DNA of 10,497 bases, taken from contig CAKPXR010000048.1 of assembly GCA_934202215.1 (NCBI GenBank), positions 1-10,497 on the forward strand, in the 5' to 3' direction. The notes beneath the pieces are model-generated. The model was not told the DNA's origin and searched no databases. It saw only the letters and a list, made by a program, of their open reading frames with translations. The stretch comes from an uncultured Veillonella sp. GTDB taxonomy: Bacteria > Bacillota > Negativicutes > Veillonellales > Veillonellaceae. Shown here in pieces: positions 1 to 8,681 of the stretch; positions within the stretch are counted from its first letter, which is position 1; each line of letters begins with the position of its first letter. A program made the translations under genes and the position numbers.

Positions 1-2115
1 GCCCAAATGGGTACATTAGTAAAAATTAAGCAAATGTTACGCTTACCAGGTGGTATTGTACGTGTTCTTGTAGAGGGCATTACACGTATTCGCGTAATGA
101 ATATTACAAGTATGGATCCGTACTATGTAGGGGACTACGAACGGGTAGCTTCCGAATTTGAAGACGATGTTGAGCTAGAAGCGTATCGTCGTTTGGTTCA
201 GTCTAAATTCGGCGAATGGGCTGAAGAGGCTAAATCTGTTACAGATGAAGGCGTTACACGTGTAATGGAGTTACGCGACCCATGTGAATTGGCTGACCAA
301 GTTGCGTTCTTATTGCCTATTAATAACACTAAACGCCAAGAGTTACTCGAAGAGTTATCTGTAGCTCGTCGTTTGAATATGATTGTAGGCATTTTGAATA
401 TGGAATTACAAATTTCAGATTTGGAAAACTCCATTAATAATCAAGTGCGTCAATCTATGGAAAAAGCACAAAAAGAATATTTCTTGCGCGAAAAAATCCG
501 AGTTATTCACGATGAATTGGGTGACAAAGGCGATCCAGAGGAAGAAGCTGAAGAGTTACGTGTTAAATTAAAAGCACTTAACCTTAGCGAAGATATACAT
601 GAACGTATCGATAAAGAAATTTCTCGTTATAGTCGCATGCCGCAATTAATGCCAGAAGCAACTATTTTGCGTAATTACCTTGATTGGGTATTGGCATTAC
701 CTTGGAACGAATTGACTGAGGATCGCTTGGATATTAAGGAAGCTCATGCTATGCTTGAGGCTGATCATTATGGCCTTGAAAAGGTTAAGAAGCGCATTCT
801 TGAATTTTTAGCTGTTCGTAAGTTGACTGGTAAGAATAGTGGTTCTATTCTTTGCTTAGTAGGCCCTCCAGGGGTTGGTAAAACATCCTTGGCTACGTCT
901 ATAGCTAAAGCAATGAACCGTAAGTTTATCCGTGCATCCTTAGGTGGTGTTCGCGATGAAGCTGAAATTCGCGGCCATCGTCGTACGTATATTGGTGCAT
1001 TGCCAGGTCGTATGATTCAAGGCCTTAAGAATGTAGGCACTAAAAACCCGGTATTCTTGTTGGATGAAATTGATAAATTAGCATCTGACTATAAAGGTGA
1101 TCCATCCTCTGCATTATTAGAGGTATTAGATCCAGAACAAAATAGTACATTTAGCGATCACTTTATCGAAGTTCCATTTGATTTCTCTGAAGTATTTTGG
1201 ATTACTACGGCTAATGTGGCATCCAATATTCCTGGCCCATTGCTTGACCGCATGGAAATTATTGAATTATCTAGCTATATGGAACAAGAGAAGTTAGAGA
1301 TTGCTAAGCGTTATTTAGTACCTAAACAAATCAAGAAGAATGGGCTTGAAGATTACAAGGTTAAATTATCTGACGCAGTGTTGAAAAAGGTAGTTTCCGA
1401 ATATACTCGAGAAGCGGGTGTTCGTACCTTGGAAAAAACGATTGCTAAGATTTGTCGTAAAATTGCTTATAAAGTCGTTGAAGAAGGTGGAGAAGCACCG
1501 AAAGTAACGACAAAGAATCTTCATGAATTCTTGGGTGCTCCAATCTTTGTTGACCAAGAACGTGAAAAAAAACCGCAAATTGGCTATGTAAATGGTTTAG
1601 CGTGGACTTCTGTAGGTGGCGTAGTATTGCCATGTGAAGCAACAACGATGAATGGTACAGGTAAACTTGCATTAACTGGTAGCTTAGGTAAGGTTATGCA
1701 AGAGTCTGGTCAAGCTGCTATGAGCTATATTCGCCATAATGCAAAAGCATTAAAAATCGAAGATGATTTCTATAAGAAACTCGATATTCACGTTCACTTG
1801 CCAGAAGGGGCAACACCAAAAGATGGCCCTTCTGCTGGTATTACAATGACATTGGCTATGGTATCTATTTTAACAAACCGCAAGGTTCGTTCTGATATTG
1901 CTATGACTGGTGAAATTACATTGCGTGGCCGTGTATTACCAATAGGCGGTTTAAAAGAAAAATTATTAGCAGCCTTGTCTAATGGCATTAAAGAAGTATT
2001 GATTCCTAAAGGTAATGAAAAGGATATTGCAGAATTACCTGACATTGTGAAAGAAGGTCTCATTATTACGCCAGTTAAGACAATGGATGAAGTATTAGCA
2101 AAGGCACTTGTGTAA
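1..2115 (+). CDS. lon: ATP-dependent protease Lon, 5'-truncated by the window edge
   Basis: Lon is a cytoplasmic hexameric AAA+ serine protease that unfolds and degrades damaged and regulatory proteins. The first two codons (Ala-Gln) are in frame, so the Met at 7 is internal and the gene starts upstream. Numbering from that Met, residues 1-110 are the end of the N-terminal substrate-binding domain and about 115-240 the helical linker. The AAA+ module follows with Walker A GPPGVGKT (286-293), Walker B VFLLDEID (349-356) and an arginine-finger region near LLDRME (412-417). The protease domain carries the PKDGPSAG motif with catalytic Ser609 and the GGLKEK motif with catalytic Lys652. The Ser-Lys spacing of 43 equals that of E. 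coli Lon (S679/K722), so about 70 N-terminal residues lie outside the window. The stop codon overlaps the engB start by one base. In many Firmicutes clpX lies just upstream; that cannot be seen here. Lon rather than LonB is favoured by the long N-terminal domain. Confidence 0.98.
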   Translation, partial: AQMGTLVKIKQMLRLPGGIVRVLVEGITRIRVMNITSMDPYYVGDYERVASEFEDDVELEAYRRLVQSKFGEWAEEAKSVTDEGVTRVMELRDPCELADQVAFLLPINNTKRQELLEELSVARRLNMIVGILNMELQISDLENSINNQVRQSMEKAQKEYFLREKIRVIHDELGDKGDPEEEAEELRVKLKALNLSEDIHERIDKEISRYSRMPQLMPEATILRNYLDWVLALPWNELTEDRLDIKEAHAMLEADHYGLEKVKKRILEFLAVRKLTGKNSGSILCLVGPPGVGKTSLATSIAKAMNRKFIRASLGGVRDEAEIRGHRRTYIGALPGRMIQGLKNVGTKNPVFLLDEIDKLASDYKGDPSSALLEVLDPEQNSTFSDHFIEVPFDFSEVFWITTANVASNIPGPLLDRMEIIELSSYMEQEKLEIAKRYLVPKQIKKNGLEDYKVKLSDAVLKKVVSEYTREAGVRTLEKTIAKICRKIAYKVVEEGGEAPKVTTKNLHEFLGAPIFVDQEREKKPQIGYVNGLAWTSVGGVVLPCEATTMNGTGKLALTGSLGKVMQESGQAAMSYIRHNAKALKIEDDFYKKLDIHVHLPEGATPKDGPSAGITMTLAMVSILTNRKVRSDIAMTGEITLRGRVLPIGGLKEKLLAALSNGIKEVLIPKGNEKDIAELPDIVKEGLIITPVKTMDEVLAKALV

Positions 2116-2813
2116 TGCAAAAAAAGAAAAAATCCACTAAACAAATGGGCCCAAAACCTCAATATACACGTAAAGAACCGAAGGGGCCTCGTATTATAGC
2201 AGCAAAATATAATACTTCCTGTGTGAAAGCTGATCAATATCCTGAAGGGGATACTGTGGAAATTGCTTTCCTTGGACGTTCTAATGTAGGCAAATCTTCG
2301 TTGATTAACTCGTTGTGTAATTATCGTGGGTTAGCCCTCGTTAGTGGTCAGCCAGGTAAGACTAAGACGATAAACTACTTTGATATTGAATCAAAAGAGG
2401 ATATTTCTGAAACAGAGGAACGCCGTTATCATTGGTTCCTCGTTGATCTTCCTGGCTATGGATTTGCAAAGACGAATAAGGGGAACCGCAATTTGTGGTC
2501 TTCCTTTATTGCCGATTATATTTTACATTCTGAACGATTGATGTTGTTGTGTTTATTAATTGATGGTCGTCATCCTGAGATGCCTATCGATAAAGTGGCT
2601 TATGATTGGCTTGTTGAAGCTGGTGTACCATTACAAATCGTAGTGACTAAGGTTGATAAATTAACAGCTAAAGAAAAGTCTGCTAATTTAGCTATCATTA
2701 AGGACATGTATCCTACTGCAACGCCGCCAATTCTGTATAGCTCTTTGAAGCATACAGGACGTGAGCTTTTACAACAACGAATCAATAAAGTTTTAGTAGG
2801 AGATGAAGCATGA
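2115..2813 (+). CDS. engB: Ribosome biogenesis GTP-binding protein EngB (YsxC/YihA)
   Basis: EngB is a TRAFAC-class GTPase needed for late assembly of the 50S ribosomal subunit. All G motifs are visible: G1 GRSNVGKSS (54-62), the GKTKT switch region (81-85), G3 DLPGYG (111-116), G4 TKVD (178-181) and G5 SSLK (209-212). At 232 residues it is longer than the roughly 195-residue Bacillus form. The extra length is a basic N-terminal tail of about 30 residues ([10 protein letters not shown]...) and a charged insert at about 92-105, between the switch region and G3. The start at 2115 overlaps the lon stop (TAATG) and has no clear Shine-Dalgarno sequence, which suggests translational coupling. The only nearby alternative, ATG at 2145, also lacks one. 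Its stop overlaps the next gene in ATGA. The lon-engB adjacency is common in Firmicutes. Confidence 0.97.
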   Translation: MQKKKKSTKQMGPKPQYTRKEPKGPRIIAAKYNTSCVKADQYPEGDTVEIAFLGRSNVGKSSLINSLCNYRGLALVSGQPGKTKTINYFDIESKEDISETEERRYHWFLVDLPGYGFAKTNKGNRNLWSSFIADYILHSERLMLLCLLIDGRHPEMPIDKVAYDWLVEAGVPLQIVVTKVDKLTAKEKSANLAIIKDMYPTATPPILYSSLKHTGRELLQQRINKVLVGDEA

Positions 2814-3781
2814 GTCAAACCAATGAATTAGAGATTATGGAACGCATCGCTCTAGATTTAGAAGGTGTGGAAGAGTCTCTTGCATCATCTTTTAATACAG
2901 GTGCAGAAGACTTTAACGCACTGATTCGACCATTATCTGCTGCAGGTGGCAAGCGCTTGCGTGCGCAATTATGTTTATTGATTGCTAATGCAGGTACATC
3001 TGTAGAACGTCAGCGTATTAGAATTGCTGAAGCTGTAGAAATGCTTCATTTAGCTACTTTGATTCACGATGATGTATTAGATCAAGCTGAGATTCGTCGT
3101 GGCGAAGAAACGATTCATATGCACAAAGGTAATAAGGTAGCTATCCTTAGTGGAGACTACCTATTTGCTAAAGCATTTCAAATCGTATCTGAAATGCCAA
3201 ATATGAAGTATTTAGAAATCTTCTCTTATATCATTACATGTCTTGTAGAAGGCGAGTTCATGCAAATGGAAGATGTATATCGTATCGATCAAGGTATTGA
3301 GCGTTATATGACCAAGACCCAAAAGAAAACAGCAGACTTTATGGAAGGCTGTATGGAACTGGGAGGCCTGTTAGGTGGCTGGAGTGAATCCGAAATCGTT
3401 GAGCTAAAAAAATATGGTCATGCGTTGGGCATGGCATTCCAAATCACTGACGATATTATGGATTATCGTGAAACAACAGAGACGACTGGTAAACCAGTAG
3501 GGAATGATCTTCGCGAAGGTTTATTGACATACCCATTGTTAAGTATCGTCAATGATGATAATAAGGATAAATTGCTTGCAGACATTAAGGCTTTGAATCA
3601 TGGTGGTGATGAGCAGGCGATTATCGACTATGTTATCAGTCAAGGCGGTATTGACAATACATTAGCTGTAGCTGATCAATATTGCAAAGATGCTTTGGCT
3701 GCACTTGATGCTGTACGAGATTTCCCAGGCAAGGAATTCCTTGTGATGGCAGTAGAAAATTTAGCTGATAGAAAGGTATAA
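2810..3781 (+). CDS. trans-Polyprenyl diphosphate synthase (hepta/octaprenyl type)
   Basis: This is a class I isoprenoid synthase that adds isopentenyl diphosphate units in trans to an allylic primer. Both aspartate-rich motifs are intact: the first at HDDVLD (86-91) and the second at DDIMD (214-218). GGKR (46-49) for substrate binding and GDYLFAKAF (115-123) are also present. Residues just before the first motif (Ala82, Thr83) are small, as is usual in enzymes making long chains (C30 or longer) rather than FPP or GGPP. Such chains normally become the side chain of menaquinone or another quinone, but no quinone gene is in the window, so the end use is open. At 323 residues the length is normal. 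The ATG overlaps the engB stop (ATGA) and has TAGGAG 7 nt upstream. HepT-, IspB- and GGPP-synthase-like labels are all possible, so no symbol is given. Confidence 0.93.
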   Translation: MSQTNELEIMERIALDLEGVEESLASSFNTGAEDFNALIRPLSAAGGKRLRAQLCLLIANAGTSVERQRIRIAEAVEMLHLATLIHDDVLDQAEIRRGEETIHMHKGNKVAILSGDYLFAKAFQIVSEMPNMKYLEIFSYIITCLVEGEFMQMEDVYRIDQGIERYMTKTQKKTADFMEGCMELGGLLGGWSESEIVELKKYGHALGMAFQITDDIMDYRETTETTGKPVGNDLREGLLTYPLLSIVNDDNKDKLLADIKALNHGGDEQAIIDYVISQGGIDNTLAVADQYCKDALAALDAVRDFPGKEFLVMAVENLADRKV

Positions 3782-3782
3782 T

Positions 3783-4673
3783 ATGGAACCATTCGAACCA
3801 AAACCGGACTTCGAATATCCCATACAAAAACCTTCTTTTGATAGTGTAGTTCGTCAAAAGCGTCGCGAAGCTGAATTAAAGGCTGAGCAAGAGCGGTATA
3901 AGGTGGCAAATCAGCGGGTTCCTGAGGAACCAGAAGATGAACCTATTTATACTGAAATGGAACAGAAAATGATGGACGAAGCTCGGGACCTATCCCTTGT
4001 GGGCCATCTATCTGAATTGCGAAAGCGTCTAATTATAATGGCTGTTGCAGTTGTTATAGGAACTTGTATTTCTTATTATTATGTAGACTTTTTATTGGAA
4101 ATACTCCTAAAACCAGCTGGTAAGCTCTATTATATGAAACCAACTGAAGCCTTCTTTACATATATGAAGGTGTCTATAGTAGGTGGTCTTATTATAGGGG
4201 CGCCTATTATATTGCATCAGATTTGGCTATTTGTTAAGCCAGCCCTTACTGTACGAGAAAAGCAGTTATCTAACTGGATCTTACCGGTTGCCATATGCCT
4301 ATTTGGCATAGGTATTGTATTTTCTTATTTTCTCGTGTTGCCAGCAGCTGTTAAGTTCTTTATGGGCTTCGCTACAGATGAATTACAACCGCTATTTTCC
4401 ATTGGTCAGTACATGGACTTTGTATTATCCTTTGTACTACCTTTCGGATTTATCTTTGAGTTGCCGTTGATTTTAATCATCTTGGGATATTTCAACTTAA
4501 TTACATCGCGTTTTTTAAAAACGAAGCGAAAGATATTTATTCTTATATCCTTTATCATAGGTGCTGTCATTTCACCAACACCGGATATGTTCTCTCAAAC
4601 GATGATTGCATTGCCTATGATATTGCTATATGAAACGAGCCTATTTGTATTGGCTAAGATTATGAAGCGCTAA
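3783..4673 (+). CDS. tatC: Sec-independent (Tat) protein translocase subunit TatC
   Basis: TatC is the six-helix inner-membrane receptor that binds twin-arginine signal peptides and, with TatA, exports folded proteins. The family signature HLSELRKRLI is at 75-84. The conserved patch with Phe150, Pro153 and Glu159 corresponds to E. coli F94 and E103, the signal-peptide site. Glu226 in the GFIFELPL stretch and SPTPDMFSQT near 264-273 are also typical. Hydrophobic segments lie at about 83-105, 127-151, 165-190, 211-233, 249-266 and 272-292. At 296 residues it is about 40-60 longer than usual. The excess is a hydrophilic N-terminal tail of about 68 residues, rich in Lys, Arg and Glu, with a likely helix near 23-42. 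The start has AAAGG 6 nt upstream and follows the previous stop by 1 nt. A later start would leave a normal-length TatC, but I see no better ribosome site there. No tatA is in the window. Confidence 0.96.
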   Translation: MEPFEPKPDFEYPIQKPSFDSVVRQKRREAELKAEQERYKVANQRVPEEPEDEPIYTEMEQKMMDEARDLSLVGHLSELRKRLIIMAVAVVIGTCISYYYVDFLLEILLKPAGKLYYMKPTEAFFTYMKVSIVGGLIIGAPIILHQIWLFVKPALTVREKQLSNWILPVAICLFGIGIVFSYFLVLPAAVKFFMGFATDELQPLFSIGQYMDFVLSFVLPFGFIFELPLILIILGYFNLITSRFLKTKRKIFILISFIIGAVISPTPDMFSQTMIALPMILLYETSLFVLAKIMKR

Positions 4674-4694
4674 AGAGTTTATTTAGGAGGAACG

Positions 4695-7352
4695 ATGAAA
4701 ACCTACGAAAATTTAACCACTTATAACCCCGGTGAAATAGAAGGAAAATGGTATTCTTATTGGGAAAACCAAGGATACTTTCACGAAGAAGTAGACACAA
4801 ATAAAGAACCATTTAGTATCGTATTACCGCCTCCTAATGTAACTGGTATGTTGCACATGGGCCATGCTTTAGATAATACATTGCAAGATATTCTTATCCG
4901 TTTCAAACGCATGCAAGGCTATAATGTTTTGTGGATGCCTGGTACTGACCATGCTGGTATTGCTACACAAATCAAGGTAGAAGAGATGCTCGCTAAAGAA
5001 GAGGGGAAATCTCGCTATGATTTAGGGCGTGAAAAATTCGTAGAGCGTGTATGGGAATGGAAAAAAGAATACGGTGATACTATCGTAAAGCAAATTCGTA
5101 GTCTAGGAGCATCTTGTGACTGGACACGTGAACGCTTTACATTGGATGAAGGGTACTATCATGCAGTGCGTGAAGTATTCGTAAAACTTTATGAAAAAGG
5201 CTTAATCTATCGCGGCGAACGCATTATCAACTGGTGCCCTCGTTGTGCAACTGCTTTATCTGATGTTGAAGTTGAACATGAAGACGAACATGGTCATTTA
5301 TGGCATATTAAATATCCTGTAAAAGGTGAAGAAAATCGATTTGTTATTGTTGCCACAACTCGTCCAGAAACAATGTTCGGTGATGTGGCAGTAGCAGTAA
5401 ATCCTGATGATGATCGTTATAAAGATCTCATCGGTAAAACATTGATTTTGCCATTTGTTAATCGAGAGATCCCTGTAATTGCTGATGACTATGTAGATGC
5501 TAGCTTCGGTACAGGCTGTGTAAAGATTACACCTGCTCATGATCCTAATGACTTTGAAATGGGCCAACGTCATAATTTGGAATCCATCGTTGTTATGAAC
5601 AATGATGCTACTATGAATGAAGGTGCTGGCAAGTTTAATGGCATGACTCGTGAAGAAGCTCGTAAACAAGTGGTAGCAGAACTCAAAGAATTAGGTTTAC
5701 TTGAAAAAATCGATGATCATGATCATGCAGTAGGTCATTGCTCTCGTTGTAATACAATTATCGAGCCAATGGTATCTAAACAATGGTTCGTAGATATGAA
5801 ACCATTAGCTGAACCAGCACTTAAGGTTGTTAAAGACCACGAAGTAGAGTTCGTTCCTGAACGTTTTACAAAAACTTATGTAAACTGGCTTGAAAATATT
5901 CGCGACTGGACAATTTCTCGCCAATTATGGTGGGGCCATCGTATTCCTGCATGGTACTGTGATGATTGCGGCGAAACAATTGTTAGTCGTGAAGACATTA
6001 CTGAATGTCCACATTGTCACGGACATGTAACACAAGATCCAGACGTTCTTGATACATGGTTCAGTTCTGGTTTATGGCCATTTGCTACAATGGGCTGGCC
6101 TAAACAAACACCAGAACTTAAACAATGGTATCCAACAAGTGTTCTTGTAACTGGTTACGATATCATCTTCTTCTGGGTAGCTCGTATGATCTTTATGGCT
6201 CTTGAGTTCGAACATGAAATTCCATTTAAACATGTATTTATTCATGGTCTAGTTCGCGACAGCCAAGGCCGTAAAATGAGTAAATCCTTGGGCAATGGTA
6301 TTAATCCTCTTGAAGTTATCGCCCAATATGGTGCTGATGCATTGCGCTTTACTCTTGTAACTGGCAATACACCTGGTAACGATATGCGCTTCTATATGGA
6401 ACGCGTTGAAGCAAATCGTAATTTTGCTAATAAGATTTGGAATGCATCTAAATTTGTATTGATGAATCTTACAAATTATGATGAAAGCTTTGTTCCAACA
6501 GCAGATGATTTAACATTGGCAGACCAATGGATTGTTCAAAAATACAATGAAACAGTACAAAGTGTAACTTCTAACCTAGATAAATTCGAACTTGGTGAAG
6601 CGGCAAGCTCCGTATATGACTTCATTTGGAATACATACTGTGACTGGTATATTGAGTTAGCTAAACCTCGTTTATATAACGATGGTAATGAACGTGATCG
6701 TCGTACAGTTCAATACTTACTTGTAACAATCTTACGTCATATGCTCGAATTATTACATCCATTCATGCCGTTTGTTACTGAACATATTTGGCAACATTTG
6801 CCACATGAAGGGGATAGCATCGTTGTTACTAAATGGCCAGAAGCATTGAAATTTGATAATCTTGAAGGTGCAGCACGTCAAATGGAAGTTATGATGGATG
6901 CCATCAAAGGTATTCGTAATATGCGTGCTGAAATGAATGTGCCTTTAGGCAAAAAAGCTGAGGTTATCGTGGCGCCAACAGATGAAGCATTAGCTCAAAC
7001 TGTAGCAGATCATAGCGATTATTTTGTAACATTAGCTTGGGCTGAGAAGGTAACAATTCTTGGTGCTGATGATCCAAAACCAGAAAATGCGACTGTAACA
7101 GTTGTAAATGGTATGGAAGTATATCTCTTACTTAAAGATTTGATTGACGGTGAAAAAGAAAGAGAGCGTATTGCAAAGGAAAAAATCCAAATGGAAAAAG
7201 AAATTTCCCGTTTGGAAGGTAAATTGTCTAACCAAGGCTTCCTAGCAAAAGCTCCTGAAGCTGTAGTAGCAAAAGAAAAAGAAAAGTTAGAAGAATATAA
7301 ACAAAAACAACAAGCGTTATTGGAACGTGAAGCGTTCCTTGAAACCTTATAA
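4695..7352 (+). CDS. valS: Valine--tRNA ligase (ValRS)
   Basis: ValRS charges tRNA-Val with valine in the cytoplasm and hydrolyses misacylated Thr-tRNA-Val. It is a class I synthetase with the HIGH-type motif HMGH (54-57) and KMSKS (527-531). The CP1 editing domain shows TTRPET (221-226) and the [17 protein letters not shown] stretch starting at 272. Cysteine pairs that probably bind zinc are at 181/184 with 349/352, and at 422/425 with 438/441. The anticodon-binding helical domain follows, and residues from about 815 form the C-terminal coiled-coil arm typical of ValRS (Lys/Glu-rich, with a break near 850). The length of 885 is normal. AGGAGG lies 4 nt before the ATG. Only 21 nt separate it from tatC, so there is no room for the T-box leader that controls valS in many Firmicutes. 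It is followed 12 nt later by folC, a common pairing. Confidence 0.99.
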   Translation: MKTYENLTTYNPGEIEGKWYSYWENQGYFHEEVDTNKEPFSIVLPPPNVTGMLHMGHALDNTLQDILIRFKRMQGYNVLWMPGTDHAGIATQIKVEEMLAKEEGKSRYDLGREKFVERVWEWKKEYGDTIVKQIRSLGASCDWTRERFTLDEGYYHAVREVFVKLYEKGLIYRGERIINWCPRCATALSDVEVEHEDEHGHLWHIKYPVKGEENRFVIVATTRPETMFGDVAVAVNPDDDRYKDLIGKTLILPFVNREIPVIADDYVDASFGTGCVKITPAHDPNDFEMGQRHNLESIVVMNNDATMNEGAGKFNGMTREEARKQVVAELKELGLLEKIDDHDHAVGHCSRCNTIIEPMVSKQWFVDMKPLAEPALKVVKDHEVEFVPERFTKTYVNWLENIRDWTISRQLWWGHRIPAWYCDDCGETIVSREDITECPHCHGHVTQDPDVLDTWFSSGLWPFATMGWPKQTPELKQWYPTSVLVTGYDIIFFWVARMIFMALEFEHEIPFKHVFIHGLVRDSQGRKMSKSLGNGINPLEVIAQYGADALRFTLVTGNTPGNDMRFYMERVEANRNFANKIWNASKFVLMNLTNYDESFVPTADDLTLADQWIVQKYNETVQSVTSNLDKFELGEAASSVYDFIWNTYCDWYIELAKPRLYNDGNERDRRTVQYLLVTILRHMLELLHPFMPFVTEHIWQHLPHEGDSIVVTKWPEALKFDNLEGAARQMEVMMDAIKGIRNMRAEMNVPLGKKAEVIVAPTDEALAQTVADHSDYFVTLAWAEKVTILGADDPKPENATVTVVNGMEVYLLLKDLIDGEKERERIAKEKIQMEKEISRLEGKLSNQGFLAKAPEAVVAKEKEKLEEYKQKQQALLEREAFLETL

Positions 7353-7364
7353 TAGGAGGTTTAT

Positions 7365-8672
7365 ATGACATATCAAGAGGCCTTAGCCTATTTAGAACAG
7401 GCATCTTCATTTGGTATTAAGCCTGGCCTTGAACGAATAATAGCCCTTATGGAAGCTTTAGGAAATCCACAAGAGGACTATAAAATTGTTCATGTTACAG
7501 GGACGAATGGTAAGGGCTCGGTTACCTCATATATTTCCTACGCACTGTTTACAAGTGGATTACGGGTGGGGCGATTTACATCGCCTCACCTTCAATCCTA
7601 TACGGAGCGAATTCAAATCAATGATGGAAATATTACGGAGGAAGCCTTCGGTGAATTAATTAGCCGTGTAAAGGTGGCAGTTGATACTATCATTAGTAAT
7701 GGCATAGAAGCACCAACGCAATTTGAAATCTTGACGGCTGCAGCCTTTTTGTTCTTCAAGGATCAAGCTGTAGACTATGCAGTGGTAGAAGTTGGCTTAG
7801 GTGGATTACTAGATTCGACTAATATCGTGACTCCAAAAGTATCTGTTATTACCAATGTAACAATCGATCATCAAGCATATTGTGGTGATACTGTTGAGGA
7901 AATTGCACGTCATAAGGCAGGGATTATAAAATCCAAAGTTCCTGTTGTAACAGCCGCACAGGATGCACCTCTTCGCATTATTGAAGAAGTGGCTAAAGAG
8001 AAGAAAGCTAAAGTATATGCTTTCAATAAAGATTTTGGTATCGATAGCCGTAGTGCCGTAACAGGTGGTCAAATGATTACTGTTAGTACTAATGATGCCG
8101 CTCCTGCTATGCTGTTTACGACAATGGCAGGTATTCATCAATCTGTAAATCTCGCATGTGCATTAATGGCAGTACGTCTATTGATGAAAGAAGATAAGAG
8201 TATCAGTGAAGAAACGATGCGTGAAGGGTTTGCCCGTACTACGTGGGCAGGGCGTTTTGAAGTTAAACGCGGCTTAGATCGTACCTTTATCTTTGACGGC
8301 GCGCATAATGCGGCTGGAGCAGAATCCTTCAGTATGACCTATGGCGAGCTATTTAAGGACACGCCAAAAACGATTGTGATGGCAATTCTTAAAGATAAAA
8401 ATCAAGATGCTATTATTCGTGAAGTTGTTAAGACAGGAGATACGGTTCTTGTAGTACCTGCACCTACAGATAGAACAGAAGTGCCAGAGGTTTTGGTTGA
8501 AAAAATACGTCGCATTGTTCCAAAAGCTGTAGCACAAACAGCTGATTCTGTTGAAGACGCATTGGCTTTAGCCTATAAACATACAAAGAATGGTGATATT
8601 ATTGCTGTTTGTGGTTCTTTATATATTTTAGGAGATGCTCGTCAGTGGTTTAACCATGAGATGAGTCATTAA
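7365..8672 (+). CDS. folC: Folylpolyglutamate synthase / dihydrofolate synthase (FolC)
   Basis: FolC is a Mur-ligase-family enzyme that adds glutamate to folates with ATP, and in many bacteria also makes dihydrofolate from dihydropteroate. The N-terminal ATPase domain has the P-loop TGTNGKGS (45-52), FTSPHL (71-76), the EVGLGG box (142-147), Asp168-His169, and the KAGIIK box with Lys184, the residue normally carbamylated. The C-terminal ligase domain includes AGRFEV (295-300) and DGAHN (311-315). At 435 residues the length is normal. The usual GLGGRLDATN reads GLGGLLDSTN here, so the Arg is Leu. The start is fixed by AGGAGG at 7354-7359, 5 nt upstream. Sequence alone cannot tell whether both activities are present, and no folP or folA is in the window. 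Confidence 0.96.
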   Translation: MTYQEALAYLEQASSFGIKPGLERIIALMEALGNPQEDYKIVHVTGTNGKGSVTSYISYALFTSGLRVGRFTSPHLQSYTERIQINDGNITEEAFGELISRVKVAVDTIISNGIEAPTQFEILTAAAFLFFKDQAVDYAVVEVGLGGLLDSTNIVTPKVSVITNVTIDHQAYCGDTVEEIARHKAGIIKSKVPVVTAAQDAPLRIIEEVAKEKKAKVYAFNKDFGIDSRSAVTGGQMITVSTNDAAPAMLFTTMAGIHQSVNLACALMAVRLLMKEDKSISEETMREGFARTTWAGRFEVKRGLDRTFIFDGAHNAAGAESFSMTYGELFKDTPKTIVMAILKDKNQDAIIREVVKTGDTVLVVPAPTDRTEVPEVLVEKIRRIVPKAVAQTADSVEDALALAYKHTKNGDIIAVCGSLYILGDARQWFNHEMSH

Positions 8673-8681
8673 GGTGAGCCT

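Noticed and set aside
7..9. ATG at 7 as the start of lon
   Set aside because: The two codons before it are in frame, and the Ser/Lys positions show that about 70 residues of normal Lon sequence should precede it, so the gene is cut by the window edge.
2118..2130. A AAA AAG slippery heptamer at the start of engB
   Set aside because: It is in the right phase for -1 frameshifting, but it is simply a Lys run in the basic tail. There is no stimulating structure that I can see, and the zero frame already gives a full EngB.
1794..2237. Minus-strand open frame of 147 codons
   Set aside because: It lies opposite lon and engB, which have full motif sets, and its translation shows no recognisable domain. 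Similar minus-strand frames at 5298-5669 and 7809-8141 were rejected for the same reason.
4294..4310. Hairpin TATGCC-N5-GGCATA inside tatC
   Set aside because: It is short, inside a coding region and not followed by a T-run. A 6-bp stem of this sort is expected by chance.
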